From assembly GCF_000440115.1 (NCBI RefSeq), contig NZ_ALMY01000069.1:26552-90551 (forward strand): DNA of 64,000 nucleotides, in the 5' to 3' direction. Positions 8,697-17,813 of the stretch are shown one piece after another; position 1 is the first letter of the stretch, and every line of letters begins with the position of its first letter. The notes under the pieces were generated by a model. That model ran no database searches. It was not told where the DNA came from and was given only the letters and a program-made list of their open reading frames with translations. This DNA comes from Streptococcus suis YS56 (GTDB taxonomy: Bacteria; Bacillota; Bacilli; Lactobacillales; Streptococcaceae). The translations under genes were made by a program, and so were the position numbers.

Positions 8697-8806
8697 ATCT
8701 TTTATTACTACGGAGAGCGAGGAAGTCTTATTTCCGAGTTCAAACACTCCACTGGACTGATGAAGTAGCCAGCATATCGTTGCCTTGTACTAATAAGCAA
8801 ACGAAA
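8697..8806 (-). repeat. Modular palindromic intergenic repeat, copy 2
   Basis: Diverged, shorter, opposite-orientation copy of 1742-1940: shares TCTTTTATTAC at one end, the AACACTCCACTGGA core, and CGTTGCC.TGTACTAA near the other end. It abuts BOX-like copy A, so two repeat types lie side by side in this gap. Confidence 0.55.
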
Positions 8807-8821
8807 CGACTATAGAAGAGT

Positions 8822-8854
8822 AAAACCAGCAAATCTACTGACTTGCTGGTTTTT
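8822..8854 (-). terminator. recD2 terminator
   Basis: Arms AAACCAGCAA / TTGCTGGTTT followed on the minus strand by TTTA; located at the recD2 stop codon. Confidence 0.7.
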
Positions 8855-11342
8855 ATGCTTTAAAAAATTTTTCAATATCTGCCTGATCTATGCCAATCAT
8901 AGGGTCGATGGTTAGCAGGTTGTCTACAGTCAAAATATATTCTGTGGGTTGGGGACTTGTTTTTTCTGGCTGGTCTTGATCAAGAAGGGAGAGTTGTTGG
9001 TTGTTTTCTTTGACTACTTTAACCTGTTCTTTTCTGTCTGGCTGTGTAGGGAGCTGGGTTTGCGTGGTTGTAGCTGTTTTGCTTTCGGCTTTTTCAGCTA
9101 AAGCTTCCTTGCTATCCTGCTCTGCCATTTCCCCTTGGAAACGTGGGACCAGATAGGTTTTGCGGACGGTGCCGGCGTTTTTGACGGCGTAGTCGAAGGC
9201 GGAGATTTCGCCCAGGAGGATGAGCTTACTCTTGGAGCGGGTGATGGCGGTGTAGACCAGGTTGCGCTGGAGCATACGGTGGCTGGTGCGAGTGATAGGA
9301 AGGATAACGACCTGGAACTCGCTGCCTTGGGACTTGTGGATGGACATGGCATAGGCCAGTGTGATTTTGTACCATTCGTTTCGGGGATAAGTGACCTCGC
9401 TACCGTCGAAGTTGATGGTAATCTCGTCCTGCTTGGAGTCGGTGTACTTGGCAGGCAGGAGGTCGGTAATATAGCCCAAGTCACCATTGAAGACATTGGC
9501 TTCGGCGTCGTTGACTAGATGAATGACCCGGTCGCCTTGGCGGAAGGCTTGCTCATTATGGAGGAATTCTAACTCTCCTTCTGCCAGTGGATTGAGCAGG
9601 GCCTGGGTCATGGTGTTGAGTTGGTCAATGCCTGCGGCACCACGGTACATGGGAGCGAGGATTTGGACCTCGGTGGCAGGGATACCTGACTTGATGGCTG
9701 CGCCGACAATGCGCTCAATCAGGGCTGGAATTTGTTCGTTTTGCGCTTCAAAATAGGAACGGTCAGCCTTTTTCTCACGGAAATCGCTAGGTAGAGCTCC
9801 TTGACGAATCTGGCTGGCTAGGGTAACAATGGTTGAATCGTCGGATTGGCGGTAGATGCGTTCCAGAGTGATGCTGGGCAGCTTGTCAATTTTCAATAGG
9901 TCAGCTAGGACTTGGCCGGGGCTGACAGAAGGTAATTGCTCCGCATCGCCGACAATCAGAACTTGGGTCTGGGAGGAGATGTTCTGGAAGAGCTGGTTTG
10001 CCAACCAAGTATCTACCATAGAAAACTCATCCACGATGATAAAGTCGGCATCCAAATAATCATCACGGTAGGATTCTTCCTGTCCTTCTACCAGACCGAG
10101 ATGGCGGTGGATGGTGGCGGAAGGCAGGCCAGTCAATTCATTCATTCGTCTGGCTGCTCGTCCAGTTGGGGCGGCAAGGAGGACAGGGCATTCTTCTTTG
10201 TTACGTGTCAGGTCAATCTTATGCAAGATGGCATAGACCGCGATAATACCGTTGATAACCGTAGTTTTTCCTGTCCCTGGTCCGCCTGTCAGAATGAATA
10301 GCGGATTGGTAATGGCTTGGACAATGGCTTCTTTTTGAATGTCATCGTAGGTCAGGGAAGACATACTTTCCAGCTCTGCTATAGCAGTCTCAACGTCTGC
10401 GCGTGGGAAGGGCTTGAAGCCATTTTTTCCCATCAGGCGGGTCAAGTTTTTATGGATACCATGTTCGGCAAAGTAGAGGCTGTTGTCAAAAATCTTGGTA
10501 CCTTCTTGCTGTACCTTGTCGTCTGCAATTAGTCCTGTCAACTCGTGAGCAACTGCGGCAGGGTCCAGTTCTGTATGGCGGGATTTTTCCAGCAGTTCAA
10601 GGGTTGCTTCCAGCAAGTCTCTGGCCTCCACATAGGTATCGCCTGTTTCCATGGAGCGATGAATGAGGCTAAAGAGCATACCTGCCCGAAAGCGTTGGGG
10701 GGAATCGCTGGCAATTCCTAGATTTTCCGCAATCCTATCGGCAATGGTAAAGCCGAGCCCTTGGACATCTTCGACCAGTTGATAGGGATTTTCTTCAATA
10801 ATCTGAAGTGTTTTTTCCTTATACTGGTCTTGGATTTGAAAGGCCAATTTATTGGGAATGCCATACTCAGCTAGTTTTGCCAAGATCAGCTCGGTGCCAT
10901 AATTGAGGCGGAGTTTTTCGACAAATGCCTGCATGTTCTTGCTGGATAGGCCTGTGATTTGAGTTAGTTTTTCAGGTTCAGCTAAAATCTTATCAATGGT
11001 ATCTTCGCCGTAGAGTTCAACGATTTTTTCAGCTGTTTTACGTCCAATTCCTTTGAAATGGTCGCTAGAGAAATACTTAACCAGACCAGCTGAGGTAGGC
11101 TTGCTGCGTTCGTAACGCGAAATTTGCAGCTGCTGACCATACTTGGGATGGGTGACCAGGTTGCCATAGAAACGATAGTCTTCTCCCTCGATGACATCGG
11201 CAATGGTTCCAGTTACGATAATCTCGTAGTCATCATAGTCTGCGTCTGTCTCCTCGATTTCAAGGAGAAGGATTTTATAAAAATTACTAGGATTTTCAAA
11301 AATAATCCGGTCAATAGTGCCGGTAAAATACACTTCGTTCAT
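8853..11342 (-). CDS. recD2: ATP-dependent 5'-3' DNA helicase RecD2
   Basis: SF1B helicase working without RecBC; family members help replication restart and mismatch or recombination repair. An N-terminal OB-like region is followed by HhH motifs (FKGIGRKTAEKIV near residue 97), Walker A (TGGPGTGKTT near 353), Walker B (IIVDEFSMVD), and the late helicase motif YAMSIHKSQGSEF. A low-complexity, Gln/Lys-rich tail of about 80 residues ends the protein. ATG at 11342 (MNEVYFTG) is preferred over an upstream in-frame TTG because the conserved domain starts there. Third gene of an rnhC-lepB-recD2 cluster. Confidence 0.93.
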   Translation of the reverse strand: MNEVYFTGTIDRIIFENPSNFYKILLLEIEETDADYDDYEIIVTGTIADVIEGEDYRFYGNLVTHPKYGQQLQISRYERSKPTSAGLVKYFSSDHFKGIGRKTAEKIVELYGEDTIDKILAEPEKLTQITGLSSKNMQAFVEKLRLNYGTELILAKLAEYGIPNKLAFQIQDQYKEKTLQIIEENPYQLVEDVQGLGFTIADRIAENLGIASDSPQRFRAGMLFSLIHRSMETGDTYVEARDLLEATLELLEKSRHTELDPAAVAHELTGLIADDKVQQEGTKIFDNSLYFAEHGIHKNLTRLMGKNGFKPFPRADVETAIAELESMSSLTYDDIQKEAIVQAITNPLFILTGGPGTGKTTVINGIIAVYAILHKIDLTRNKEECPVLLAAPTGRAARRMNELTGLPSATIHRHLGLVEGQEESYRDDYLDADFIIVDEFSMVDTWLANQLFQNISSQTQVLIVGDAEQLPSVSPGQVLADLLKIDKLPSITLERIYRQSDDSTIVTLASQIRQGALPSDFREKKADRSYFEAQNEQIPALIERIVGAAIKSGIPATEVQILAPMYRGAAGIDQLNTMTQALLNPLAEGELEFLHNEQAFRQGDRVIHLVNDAEANVFNGDLGYITDLLPAKYTDSKQDEITINFDGSEVTYPRNEWYKITLAYAMSIHKSQGSEFQVVILPITRTSHRMLQRNLVYTAITRSKSKLILLGEISAFDYAVKNAGTVRKTYLVPRFQGEMAEQDSKEALAEKAESKTATTTQTQLPTQPDRKEQVKVVKENNQQLSLLDQDQPEKTSPQPTEYILTVDNLLTIDPMIGIDQADIEKFFKA

Positions 11343-11405
11343 AGAGTTTATTTCCAATAATAATGAAAAAGAAGTTTGGAACGGATTGCTCCAAACTTGT
11401 TTGTA

Positions 11406-12035
11406 TTAATCAATAGTCCCAATACGGTTGAGAGGCCACATGCGAAAGACAACTTCTCCTTTGATGTTTTCACGGGAAAATGTTCCTACACTACGACTAT
11501 CTAATGAGACAAGACGGTCATCTCCCATCAGGTAGTATTGTCCTTCTGGGACTGTCACGGTAAAGTCTACGTAACCATTGGCATCTTGTGTGAAAGCTTC
11601 AGCAGCTTGTGCAACTGCTTGGAATTGTTTATTATAAGAATACTCCTCTTGCAGTTTATCCTTCTGAAAGGCAGCTAGGTACTCATCTAGGTAAGGCTCA
11701 TCAACTTCCTGATCGTTGATATAGAGGACATCGTTTTCATAGCGAATGGTATCGCCGGGCATGCCGACCACTCGTTTAACAATCAGTTTTTCTGTACCAT
11801 CGCTGTCAGTTTCGCTGGCCACGACAATATCAAAACGATCTATGGATGTTGTCTTGAACATAACCAATTTTTCTTGGTGTTGCAAGGTTGGGTCCATAGA
11901 GTGCCCATCAACGGATACAGGATCCCATATAAAATACCGACTGGCAAAAATAGCTAGCATAAAGAGAATGAGTGGACCCCATTCTGCAAGAAAGCTAGCA
12001 AAGCGTGAATGTTGTTTATTTCTGGCCATAGACAT
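11406..12035 (-). CDS. lepB: Signal peptidase I
   Basis: Membrane-anchored serine protease that cleaves secretory signal peptides. A single N-terminal membrane segment (about residues 18-36) is followed by the catalytic Ser46 in GHSMDPTL, Lys87 in VKRVVGMPGD, and the C-terminal box GDDRLVSLDSRSVG. A roughly 50-residue insertion between the Lys box and the C-terminal box (KDKLQEEYSYNKQF onwards) is common in streptococcal LepB. The gene starts 6 bp after the rnhC stop, so they are probably co-transcribed. Confidence 0.93.
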   Translation of the reverse strand: MSMARNKQHSRFASFLAEWGPLILFMLAIFASRYFIWDPVSVDGHSMDPTLQHQEKLVMFKTTSIDRFDIVVASETDSDGTEKLIVKRVVGMPGDTIRYENDVLYINDQEVDEPYLDEYLAAFQKDKLQEEYSYNKQFQAVAQAAEAFTQDANGYVDFTVTVPEGQYYLMGDDRLVSLDSRSVGTFSRENIKGEVVFRMWPLNRIGTID

Positions 12036-12041
12036 TTTTCC

Positions 12042-12932
12042 TCATTTCAATAATTTTTGTGCTTTTTGCGTATTGGCAAAGTGGAGTTTGGCAGTTTGGT
12101 TGAGTCCTGCCATGCCATAGTCTTTTAAGATGCTTGCTGCGACTTGGTCGGATTTACTGCCCGCACCAGACGGCAAATTCCTCCCAACTAGTTGACCAAG
12201 CTGGACAAGATTTTCTAAAAACATGCTTCTTGCAATGATAGATGATACTGCCACAGCCAGATACTTGCCCTCAGCCTTTTCTTCCAGAGTGACGGGGTTG
12301 GCAAATTGGTTAGCTTCCTTCTTCAAGTACTTTTGATAGTTTTGACTGGAAGTGAAGGCGTCGATGACAATCTTCTCAGGCTGCACTCCCCTTTGCAAGA
12401 GTAGGAAAATAGCCTGATTGTGTAGGGCGACCTTGACAGACACCGCATTGTAGCCTTGCTCGATGACTTCGTTGTATTTTTTCGGTGACAATAGCAGAGC
12501 TTGGTGGGGGATTTTCTCTTTTAAGAGAGGAGCGATTTGGCAGATTTTTTGGTCTGTCATTTTCTTTGAATCATCTACACCAAGCGACTTGAGAAAGGCA
12601 TGGTCTTCTGGGCGGACAAAACTAGCAACGACTGCCAAACCTCCAAAATAAGACCCGTTTCCAACCTCATCGGTACCAATCATGGGCAGGTTTTGACCAG
12701 GACTGGTCGCCTGTCCAGAGCTTTCTGGCTCATAGCCCCAGAGCACTGCTTCCTGCTCTGCCATTTCCCCCTGGAAAACGACCTTTCCAGAAGTATAGAT
12801 GGAGAGGCTGGCTCCATTCAGTTTGAAAAAGGCGCTGATATAGGGATTTTTACTAGGTGCCTGATAAGCAGAGTAGTGACTGGCCATTTTGGTCGCTTCT
12901 TGTGGAGAGACCTTTAGTACGACTGTATTCAT
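12042..12932 (-). CDS. rnhC: Ribonuclease HIII
   Basis: Degrades RNA in RNA-DNA hybrids. An N-terminal TBP-like substrate-binding domain (about residues 1-75) precedes the catalytic domain, which opens with [13 protein letters not shown] (Asp88, Glu89) and includes IVIDAF. The DEVG signature and the N-terminal domain separate it from RNase HII. 296 residues is the expected length. First gene of the rnhC-lepB-recD2 cluster. Confidence 0.95.
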   Translation of the reverse strand: MNTVVLKVSPQEATKMASHYSAYQAPSKNPYISAFFKLNGASLSIYTSGKVVFQGEMAEQEAVLWGYEPESSGQATSPGQNLPMIGTDEVGNGSYFGGLAVVASFVRPEDHAFLKSLGVDDSKKMTDQKICQIAPLLKEKIPHQALLLSPKKYNEVIEQGYNAVSVKVALHNQAIFLLLQRGVQPEKIVIDAFTSSQNYQKYLKKEANQFANPVTLEEKAEGKYLAVAVSSIIARSMFLENLVQLGQLVGRNLPSGAGSKSDQVAASILKDYGMAGLNQTAKLHFANTQKAQKLLK

Positions 12933-13016
12933 GTTTTTATTGTATCACAAAAGCTGGTTAGAGTGTGCAGAAAAAGGTGGTTTTTACTATAATAGTAGGA
13001 GAAAGTGAGGAAGACG

Positions 13017-14000
13017 ATGGAAGAACAAGTACAGTATAAGTGGGCGACTCTGGGAACAGGTGTCATCGCCAACGAATTGGTTCAGGCCTTGCAGGCAATG
13101 GGAGGAAATCTTTATTCGGTAGCCAACCGTACCTATGACAAGGGTGTGGAATTTGCGCAAAAATATGGCATCGAGAAAGTTTATGAAGAAATCGATCAAG
13201 TATTTGAGGATCCTGAAGTAGACATTATCTACATTTCTACGCCTCACAATACCCATATCAATTATTTGAGAAAGGCTTTGAAGGCTGGAAAGCATGTCCT
13301 CTGTGAAAAATCTATTACGCTTAATTCAGAAGAATTAGCAGAAGCCATTCAACTGGCGGAGGAAAACCAGGTCATCCTGGCAGAAGCCATGACCATTTTC
13401 CACATGCCAATCTATCGTCAGTTGAGCGAAGTGGTGGCCAGTGGCAAGCTGGGAGATTTGAAGATGATTCAGATGAACTTTGGTAGCTATAAGGAATATG
13501 ACATGACCAACCGCTTTTTCAATAAGAACTTGGCAGGTGGTGCCCTCTTGGATATTGGTGTCTACGCTCTGTCCTTTGTCCGTTGGTTTATGACTGAAAA
13601 GCCAAATCAGGTTTTATCTCAGGTTAAATTGGCTCCGACAGGTGTAGACGAGCAAGTAGGTATTTTGCTCAGTAATGATGCGGGTCAAATGGCGACCATC
13701 GCCCTGACCCTCCATGCCAAACAGCCAAAACGCGGAACGATTGCCTACGATAAAGGCTACATCGAGCTTTACGAGTACCCACGTGGTCAGAAAGCAGTCA
13801 TTACCTATACTGAAGACGGTAGCCAAGAGGTAATCGAAGCGGGCGATACAGCCAAGGCTCTTTCTTATGAAGTGGCAGATATGGAAAAAGCTGTCGCAGG
13901 CATCGAAAACACCATGCATCTAGCATTTACCCAAGATGTCATGGACATCATGACCCAACTTCGTAAAGAATGGGGCTTGGTTTATCCTGAAGAAATGTAG
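13017..14000 (+). CDS. Gfo/Idh/MocA-family NAD(P)-dependent oxidoreductase
   Basis: An N-terminal Rossmann domain (LGTGVIANELVQAL) is followed by ISTPHNTHINYLRKAL and the EKSITLN box (E-K with the catalytic Lys of this family), then a C-terminal dimerisation domain with a GGALLDIGVY segment. Probably oxidises or reduces a sugar or polyol; relatives include 1,5-anhydro-D-fructose and dihydrodiol dehydrogenases. No sugar genes adjoin it, so the substrate is open. ATG 13017 is chosen over GTG 13005 because GAGGAAG sits five bases before it. Confidence 0.85.
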   Translation: MEEQVQYKWATLGTGVIANELVQALQAMGGNLYSVANRTYDKGVEFAQKYGIEKVYEEIDQVFEDPEVDIIYISTPHNTHINYLRKALKAGKHVLCEKSITLNSEELAEAIQLAEENQVILAEAMTIFHMPIYRQLSEVVASGKLGDLKMIQMNFGSYKEYDMTNRFFNKNLAGGALLDIGVYALSFVRWFMTEKPNQVLSQVKLAPTGVDEQVGILLSNDAGQMATIALTLHAKQPKRGTIAYDKGYIELYEYPRGQKAVITYTEDGSQEVIEAGDTAKALSYEVADMEKAVAGIENTMHLAFTQDVMDIMTQLRKEWGLVYPEEM

Positions 14001-14027
14001 GTTTTTGACTAATCCGAAAATAGAAAT

Positions 14028-14075
14028 GAGAGTGAGTTAGTAGCCAATTGTTGGATTACTGCCTTACTCTTATTT
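14028..14075 (+). terminator. Intrinsic terminator of oxidoreductase gene
   Basis: Imperfect hairpin with arms GAGTGAG..AGTAGCCAA and TTGGATTACT..CTTACTC, then a T-rich run. Confidence 0.6.
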
Positions 14076-14092
14076 TTTACTTATACTCTTCG

Positions 14093-14181
14093 AAAATCCA
14101 GACGTTGTTGACTTGATTTGGTGAACGTTAGTTCTATCTGGATCTGCGTTTCCGAGTCTGTTTTTGATGTTCATTGAGTAT
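14093..14181. repeat. BOX-like element, copy B
   Basis: Ends ATACTCTTCGAAAATC and TGTTCATTGAGTAT; internal GACGTTGTTGACTTGATTT and TTCTATCTG blocks match copy A. Lies between the oxidoreductase terminator and the promoter region of the Sip-like gene. Confidence 0.7.
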
Positions 14182-14347
14182 TATCTAATAATATGACAGT
14201 CAGATGACATTTATATTGATTGTGTGACAGAAAAGTCCTAAGATTACATAGTGGAGACAGTTTATTTAAAAGAACGGTTGAAGGCTTGTTTTTCAGATTT
14301 GATTTAGGTAAGATAGAACCATCTCAAAATAAAGAAGGAATAAGATT

Positions 14348-15589
14348 ATGAAACGTAAGAGAACAAATAAACCACAACATATGCGTCGCAAGAGAAAAAC
14401 ACCTATCATGAAAAACAATAAGAAGATGTTATACACATCTTCATTGGCTCTTTCCCTATTTAGTACAGGGATGATTTCGACAAATGTTTTAGCCATCGAA
14501 TGGGCTCCACGTACTGTTTCTGAAATTAGCCCAGAAATTGTACAAGAAGAAGGAAAGATGACCTATACTGTTCAGTATGGAGATACCTTATCTGCCATCG
14601 CCTTAGCTATGAATATTGATATGGACTTGCTGGCGAAAATAAATCAAATTGCAGATGTCAACTTGATTTTCCCTGATACGGTACTGACGACGACTGTTGA
14701 CCAAAACAATCAAGTGACTCAGGTTGAGATTGAAGCTCCTGTTCAGGGAAACACAAATGAGACCGTTCAGGCAACTGTTGACCTAACAACCAATCAAGTA
14801 ACGGTTGAGGATACGGTTGTTCCCTTGGATCAAATTTCATCAGTTACCGACTCAGCACCTGTAGAGGAAGTTGTAGAACAGCCTGTAGCAGAAGCACCTG
14901 TAGAGGAAGTTGCAGAACAACCTGTAGTAGAAGCGCCTGTAGAGGAAGTTGTAGAACAGCCTGTAGTAGAAGCACCCGTAGAGGAAGTTGTAGAACAGCC
15001 TGTAGTAGAAGCACCTGTAGAGGGAGTTGCAGAACAACCTGTGGTTGAGGCACCTGTAGAGGAAGTTGTAGAGCAGCCTGTAGTAGAAGCGCCTGTGGAG
15101 GAAGTGGTGGAGCAACCTGTGGTTGAGGCACCTGTAGAGGAAGTTGCAGAACAACCTGTAGTAGAAGCACCTGTAGAACAGCCTGTAGTTGAAACTCCAC
15201 AAGTGACAGCCCTATCAACCACTACAACAAGTACAAGTGCTTATGATGTCGGTTTGCAACCTCAGGTAGCAGCCTTCCGCGCAGAAGTGGCAAATGCCTT
15301 CGGTATTACTTCTTTCTCAGGATATCGTGCTGGCGATTCTGGCGACCATGGTAAAGGCTTAGCCATTGACTTCATGGTACCACAAAGTTCAGCACTTGGG
15401 GATCAAGTAGCAGAATATGCTATTGCCAATATGGGTGCGAAAAATATTTCCTATATTATCTGGAAACAACGTTTTTATGCTCCATATGCAAGTATTTATG
15501 GACCTGCATATACTTGGAACTTGATGCCAGACCGCGGAAGTATTACTGAAAACCATTATGACCACGTACACGTGTCATTTAATCCATAA
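14348..15589 (+). CDS. Sip-like LysM surface protein with 13-residue repeats
   Basis: Secreted wall-binding protein resembling Group B Streptococcus Sip. Order: unusually basic N-terminal stretch (residues 1-28), signal hydrophobic segment ending NVLA, LysM (about 58-103, YTVQYGDTLSAIA), a spacer, eight or so repeats of APVEEVVEQPVVE (about 172-280), and a C-terminal domain (about 297-413) with GDHGKGLAIDF and HYDHVHVSF. The last two motifs resemble the His/Asp metal ligands of M15-type peptidases. Enzyme activity is inference; Sip itself is known mainly as a protective antigen. SD AGAAGGAA before 14348; two internal ATGs (14381, 14408) are possible alternatives. Confidence 0.85.
   Translation: MKRKRTNKPQHMRRKRKTPIMKNNKKMLYTSSLALSLFSTGMISTNVLAIEWAPRTVSEISPEIVQEEGKMTYTVQYGDTLSAIALAMNIDMDLLAKINQIADVNLIFPDTVLTTTVDQNNQVTQVEIEAPVQGNTNETVQATVDLTTNQVTVEDTVVPLDQISSVTDSAPVEEVVEQPVAEAPVEEVAEQPVVEAPVEEVVEQPVVEAPVEEVVEQPVVEAPVEGVAEQPVVEAPVEEVVEQPVVEAPVEEVVEQPVVEAPVEEVAEQPVVEAPVEQPVVETPQVTALSTTTTSTSAYDVGLQPQVAAFRAEVANAFGITSFSGYRAGDSGDHGKGLAIDFMVPQSSALGDQVAEYAIANMGAKNISYIIWKQRFYAPYASIYGPAYTWNLMPDRGSITENHYDHVHVSFNP
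14861..15185 (+). repeat. 39-bp in-frame tandem repeats
   Basis: About eight direct repeats of 39 bp coding APVEEVVEQPVVE with Val/Ala and Glu/Gly changes, plus a shortened last unit. Inside the Sip-like gene; the glutamate-rich spacer probably extends the C-terminal domain from the wall and is expected to vary in copy number between strains. Confidence 0.9.
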
Positions 15590-15596
15590 AATAATT

Positions 15597-15631
15597 ATAG
15601 CCAAACTCACGGTGAGCTTGGCTATTTTTGC
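15597..15631 (+). terminator. Terminator of Sip-like gene
   Basis: Arms AGCCAAACTCA / TGAGCTTGGCT followed by ATTTTT. Confidence 0.75.
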
Positions 15632-15672
15632 GTGCTTATTAATTGGAAGGTATGGGATACAAGTTTCTTATC

Positions 15673-16035
15673 TTATCTCCAGAACTTGTCATAGCCCTTC
15701 TTCTCATCCATGTTAAAGGTGATGATAGTGCGGAGCAGGTCCCAGTTGACCTCTTGGTCTTCTCTGATTTTGAAGAGGTTGGAAGTCGCTTCGTAGCCCG
15801 CCTCCTTGATGTCCTTGGCAAAGGTTTCCATAGTAACCGTTTCAGGTGCAATGGAAATATGAGCCTTGGCAGCAGAGAATCCAATGATAAAAGTTCCGTC
15901 CATGATAAACATGGGCTGGTTCCACTTGATTTCTATGGTTAGACTTGGAAATTCCTGCTGGATTTGATTGAAAATGCCTTCTAGTTTGCCCTTCAAGACA
16001 GGATTGTTGACCTTGTTTAAAAATTCTTGGAGCAT
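15673..16035 (-). CDS. DUF1801 / YdhG-like iron-chaperone-type protein
   Basis: A 120-residue cytoplasmic protein with the DUF1801 pattern: IKWNQPMFIMDGTFIIGFSAAKAHISIA in the middle of the fold. Members are sometimes labelled iron chaperone or frataxin-like, but the role is not settled. Monocistronic between the Sip-like gene (convergent) and treC. Confidence 0.7.
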   Translation of the reverse strand: MLQEFLNKVNNPVLKGKLEGIFNQIQQEFPSLTIEIKWNQPMFIMDGTFIIGFSAAKAHISIAPETVTMETFAKDIKEAGYEATSNLFKIREDQEVNWDLLRTIITFNMDEKKGYDKFWR

Positions 16036-16072
16036 GGGTGTTCCTTTTCTTTTTTATTTCATTCTATTATAA

Positions 16073-16092
16073 AAGAGGAGCTAGCTCCTCTT
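16073..16092 (-). terminator. treC terminator
   Basis: A perfect 20-bp palindrome with half AAGAGGAGCT followed on the minus strand by TTTATAAT, between treC and the DUF1801 gene. Confidence 0.75.
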
Positions 16093-16098
16093 CATTCA

Positions 16099-17724
16099 TT
16101 ATTTTACCAAAATCGCCAAGGCTTGATAGGGTTTCAAGGTGATTTTCTTACCTAGTTTATTGTCAGGGTAGTTGCTGATGAGGACTTGGCCGTGGGCGTA
16201 GTCATCTTCCAGGTCTAGTTCAACCTCTTCTGCGAAGAAATTGTTGAGGACCAGTAGTTTTTCGCCGTTTAGCAAGCGTTCAAAGGCATAGACTTTCTGG
16301 CTGTCCTTGTAGGCGGCCTTGTAGTCCCCTTCTGAGATGAGGGGAAATTCTTTCCGCAGGCGAATGAGTTCTTGGTAGAAGGTAAAGATTGGGCCTGTTT
16401 TTTCCTGCTCAACGTTAATCGTTTGGTAGGATTTGCCAGCCTTCAGCCAAGGTGTACCTGTTGAGAAGCCTGCATTGTCAGAAGCGTCCCATTGCATCGG
16501 GGTGCGGGAATTGTCACGGGACTTGGCCTGGATAATCTTGAAGGCCTGCTCAGGCGTGTGACCTTGGTCCAAGAGCATCTGGTAGGCATTGATAGACTCC
16601 ACATCGACATAGTCGTCCATGCTATCGTAGTCAGGGTCAATCATGCCGATTTCCTCGCCCATATAAATGTAAGGCGTGCCGCGTGATAGGTGGATAGAGG
16701 CAGCCAGCATGGTTGCTCCTTCCTTGCGGAAATTCTCCACATCAACAAAGCGGTTGAGGGCACGAGGTTGGTCGTGGTTGTTGTAGAACAAGGCATTCCA
16801 GCCATTTCCAGCTGACATCTCCTCGCCCCAAGTGTGGAAGAGGCGTTTGAGTTCTTCAAAGTCAAAGTCCATAATGGTCCATTTTTGACCGTCCTTGTAG
16901 TCCACTTTCAAGTGATGGAAGTTGAAGGCCATGGACAATTCTTCCCGCTCAGGAGCTGTGTAGAGAATGCAGTTTTCAATGGTAGTGGCAGACATTTCCC
17001 CAACGGTCATGAAGCCTTTTTCTGCTCCAAAAGTAGCATTGTTCATCATCTTGAGGTAGTCGTGGGTGATCGGGCGGTCGGTGTAGGCTGGCTTGCCGTC
17101 GTTGATTGGGCAGTCTTCGAGGACTTCATCCTTACCAATCAGGTTGATAACGTCGAAGCGGAAGCCTTTGACACCCTTTTCTTTCCAGAAATTGACCACC
17201 TTGAAGAGTTCTTCGCGGACATGCGGATTGCGCCAATTGAGGTCGGCTTGGGTCACATCAAAGAGGTGAAGATAATATTTCCCAGTATCGCCAAAAGGTG
17301 CCCAGGCATTGCCGCCAAACTTGGAAACCCAGTCAGTTGGTTGGTCACGAAGGATAAAGAAATCCTGGTAATATTTGTCGCCAGCCAAGGCTTTTTGGAA
17401 CCATTCGTGGTCTGTCGAGCAGTGGTTGAGAACCATGTCCAGCATGAATTCGATTCCCAATTCTTTTCCGACAGCTACCATTTCTTCAAAATCAGCCATG
17501 GTGCCAAAATCAGGATTGACAGCTGTATAGTCTGAAATGTCATATCCGTTGTCCCGTTGCGGACTTGGGTAGAAGGGATTGAGCCAGATCATGTCAATAC
17601 CTAGTTCTTTTAGATAAGGGAGTTTTTCAATAATCCCACGCAGGTCGCCGACACCATTGCCGGTCGTGTCCTTGTAAGATTTGGGGTAGATTTGATAGAC
17701 GACTTTGCGTTTGTCAATGGTCAT
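16099..17724 (-). CDS. treC: Trehalose-6-phosphate hydrolase (GH13)
   Basis: Splits trehalose-6-phosphate into glucose and glucose-6-phosphate in the cytoplasm. A GH13 barrel: VYQIYPKSYKDTTGNG at the start, nucleophile Asp in GFRFDVINL, acid/base Glu in TVGEMSAT, and the third acid in YNNHDQPRAL. 541 residues, normal for TreA/TreC. It lies 89 bp after treP on the same strand, and the PTS-tre context distinguishes it from related oligo-1,6-glucosidases. Confidence 0.93.
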   Translation of the reverse strand: MTIDKRKVVYQIYPKSYKDTTGNGVGDLRGIIEKLPYLKELGIDMIWLNPFYPSPQRDNGYDISDYTAVNPDFGTMADFEEMVAVGKELGIEFMLDMVLNHCSTDHEWFQKALAGDKYYQDFFILRDQPTDWVSKFGGNAWAPFGDTGKYYLHLFDVTQADLNWRNPHVREELFKVVNFWKEKGVKGFRFDVINLIGKDEVLEDCPINDGKPAYTDRPITHDYLKMMNNATFGAEKGFMTVGEMSATTIENCILYTAPEREELSMAFNFHHLKVDYKDGQKWTIMDFDFEELKRLFHTWGEEMSAGNGWNALFYNNHDQPRALNRFVDVENFRKEGATMLAASIHLSRGTPYIYMGEEIGMIDPDYDSMDDYVDVESINAYQMLLDQGHTPEQAFKIIQAKSRDNSRTPMQWDASDNAGFSTGTPWLKAGKSYQTINVEQEKTGPIFTFYQELIRLRKEFPLISEGDYKAAYKDSQKVYAFERLLNGEKLLVLNNFFAEEVELDLEDDYAHGQVLISNYPDNKLGKKITLKPYQALAILVK

Positions 17725-17771
17725 GATATGTTTACCAATTCCTTTCTTGAAAATGATGTTATCAACGGCAA

Positions 17772-17792
17772 AGAGTTGGGGTCACCAACTCT
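17772..17792 (-). other. Intercistronic stem-loop treP-treC
   Basis: Perfect 8-bp stem AGAGTTGG/CCAACTCT with a 5-base loop and no following T run. It sits between two genes of the same operon, so it may act on mRNA stability or partial read-through rather than as a full terminator. Confidence 0.55.
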
Positions 17793-17813
17793 CTACACAT
17801 ATTTTGTTTTATT

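Noticed and set aside
9098..9518. Overlapping frames on both strands within recD2
   Set aside because: GC-rich stretch of recD2 gives shadow frames; no SD, and recD2 motifs are continuous here.
14861..15185. CRISPR-like evenly spaced repeats
   Set aside because: The units are contiguous in-frame coding repeats without spacers; no cas genes.
14830..15222. Three long open frames on the minus strand opposite the Sip-like repeats
   Set aside because: They arise from the 39-bp repeat unit, have low-complexity Cys/Thr- or Leu/Gln-rich translations and no start signals.
16834..17535. 233-codon frame antisense to treC
   Set aside because: Lies wholly inside a well-supported GH13 gene and has no SD or recognisable domain.
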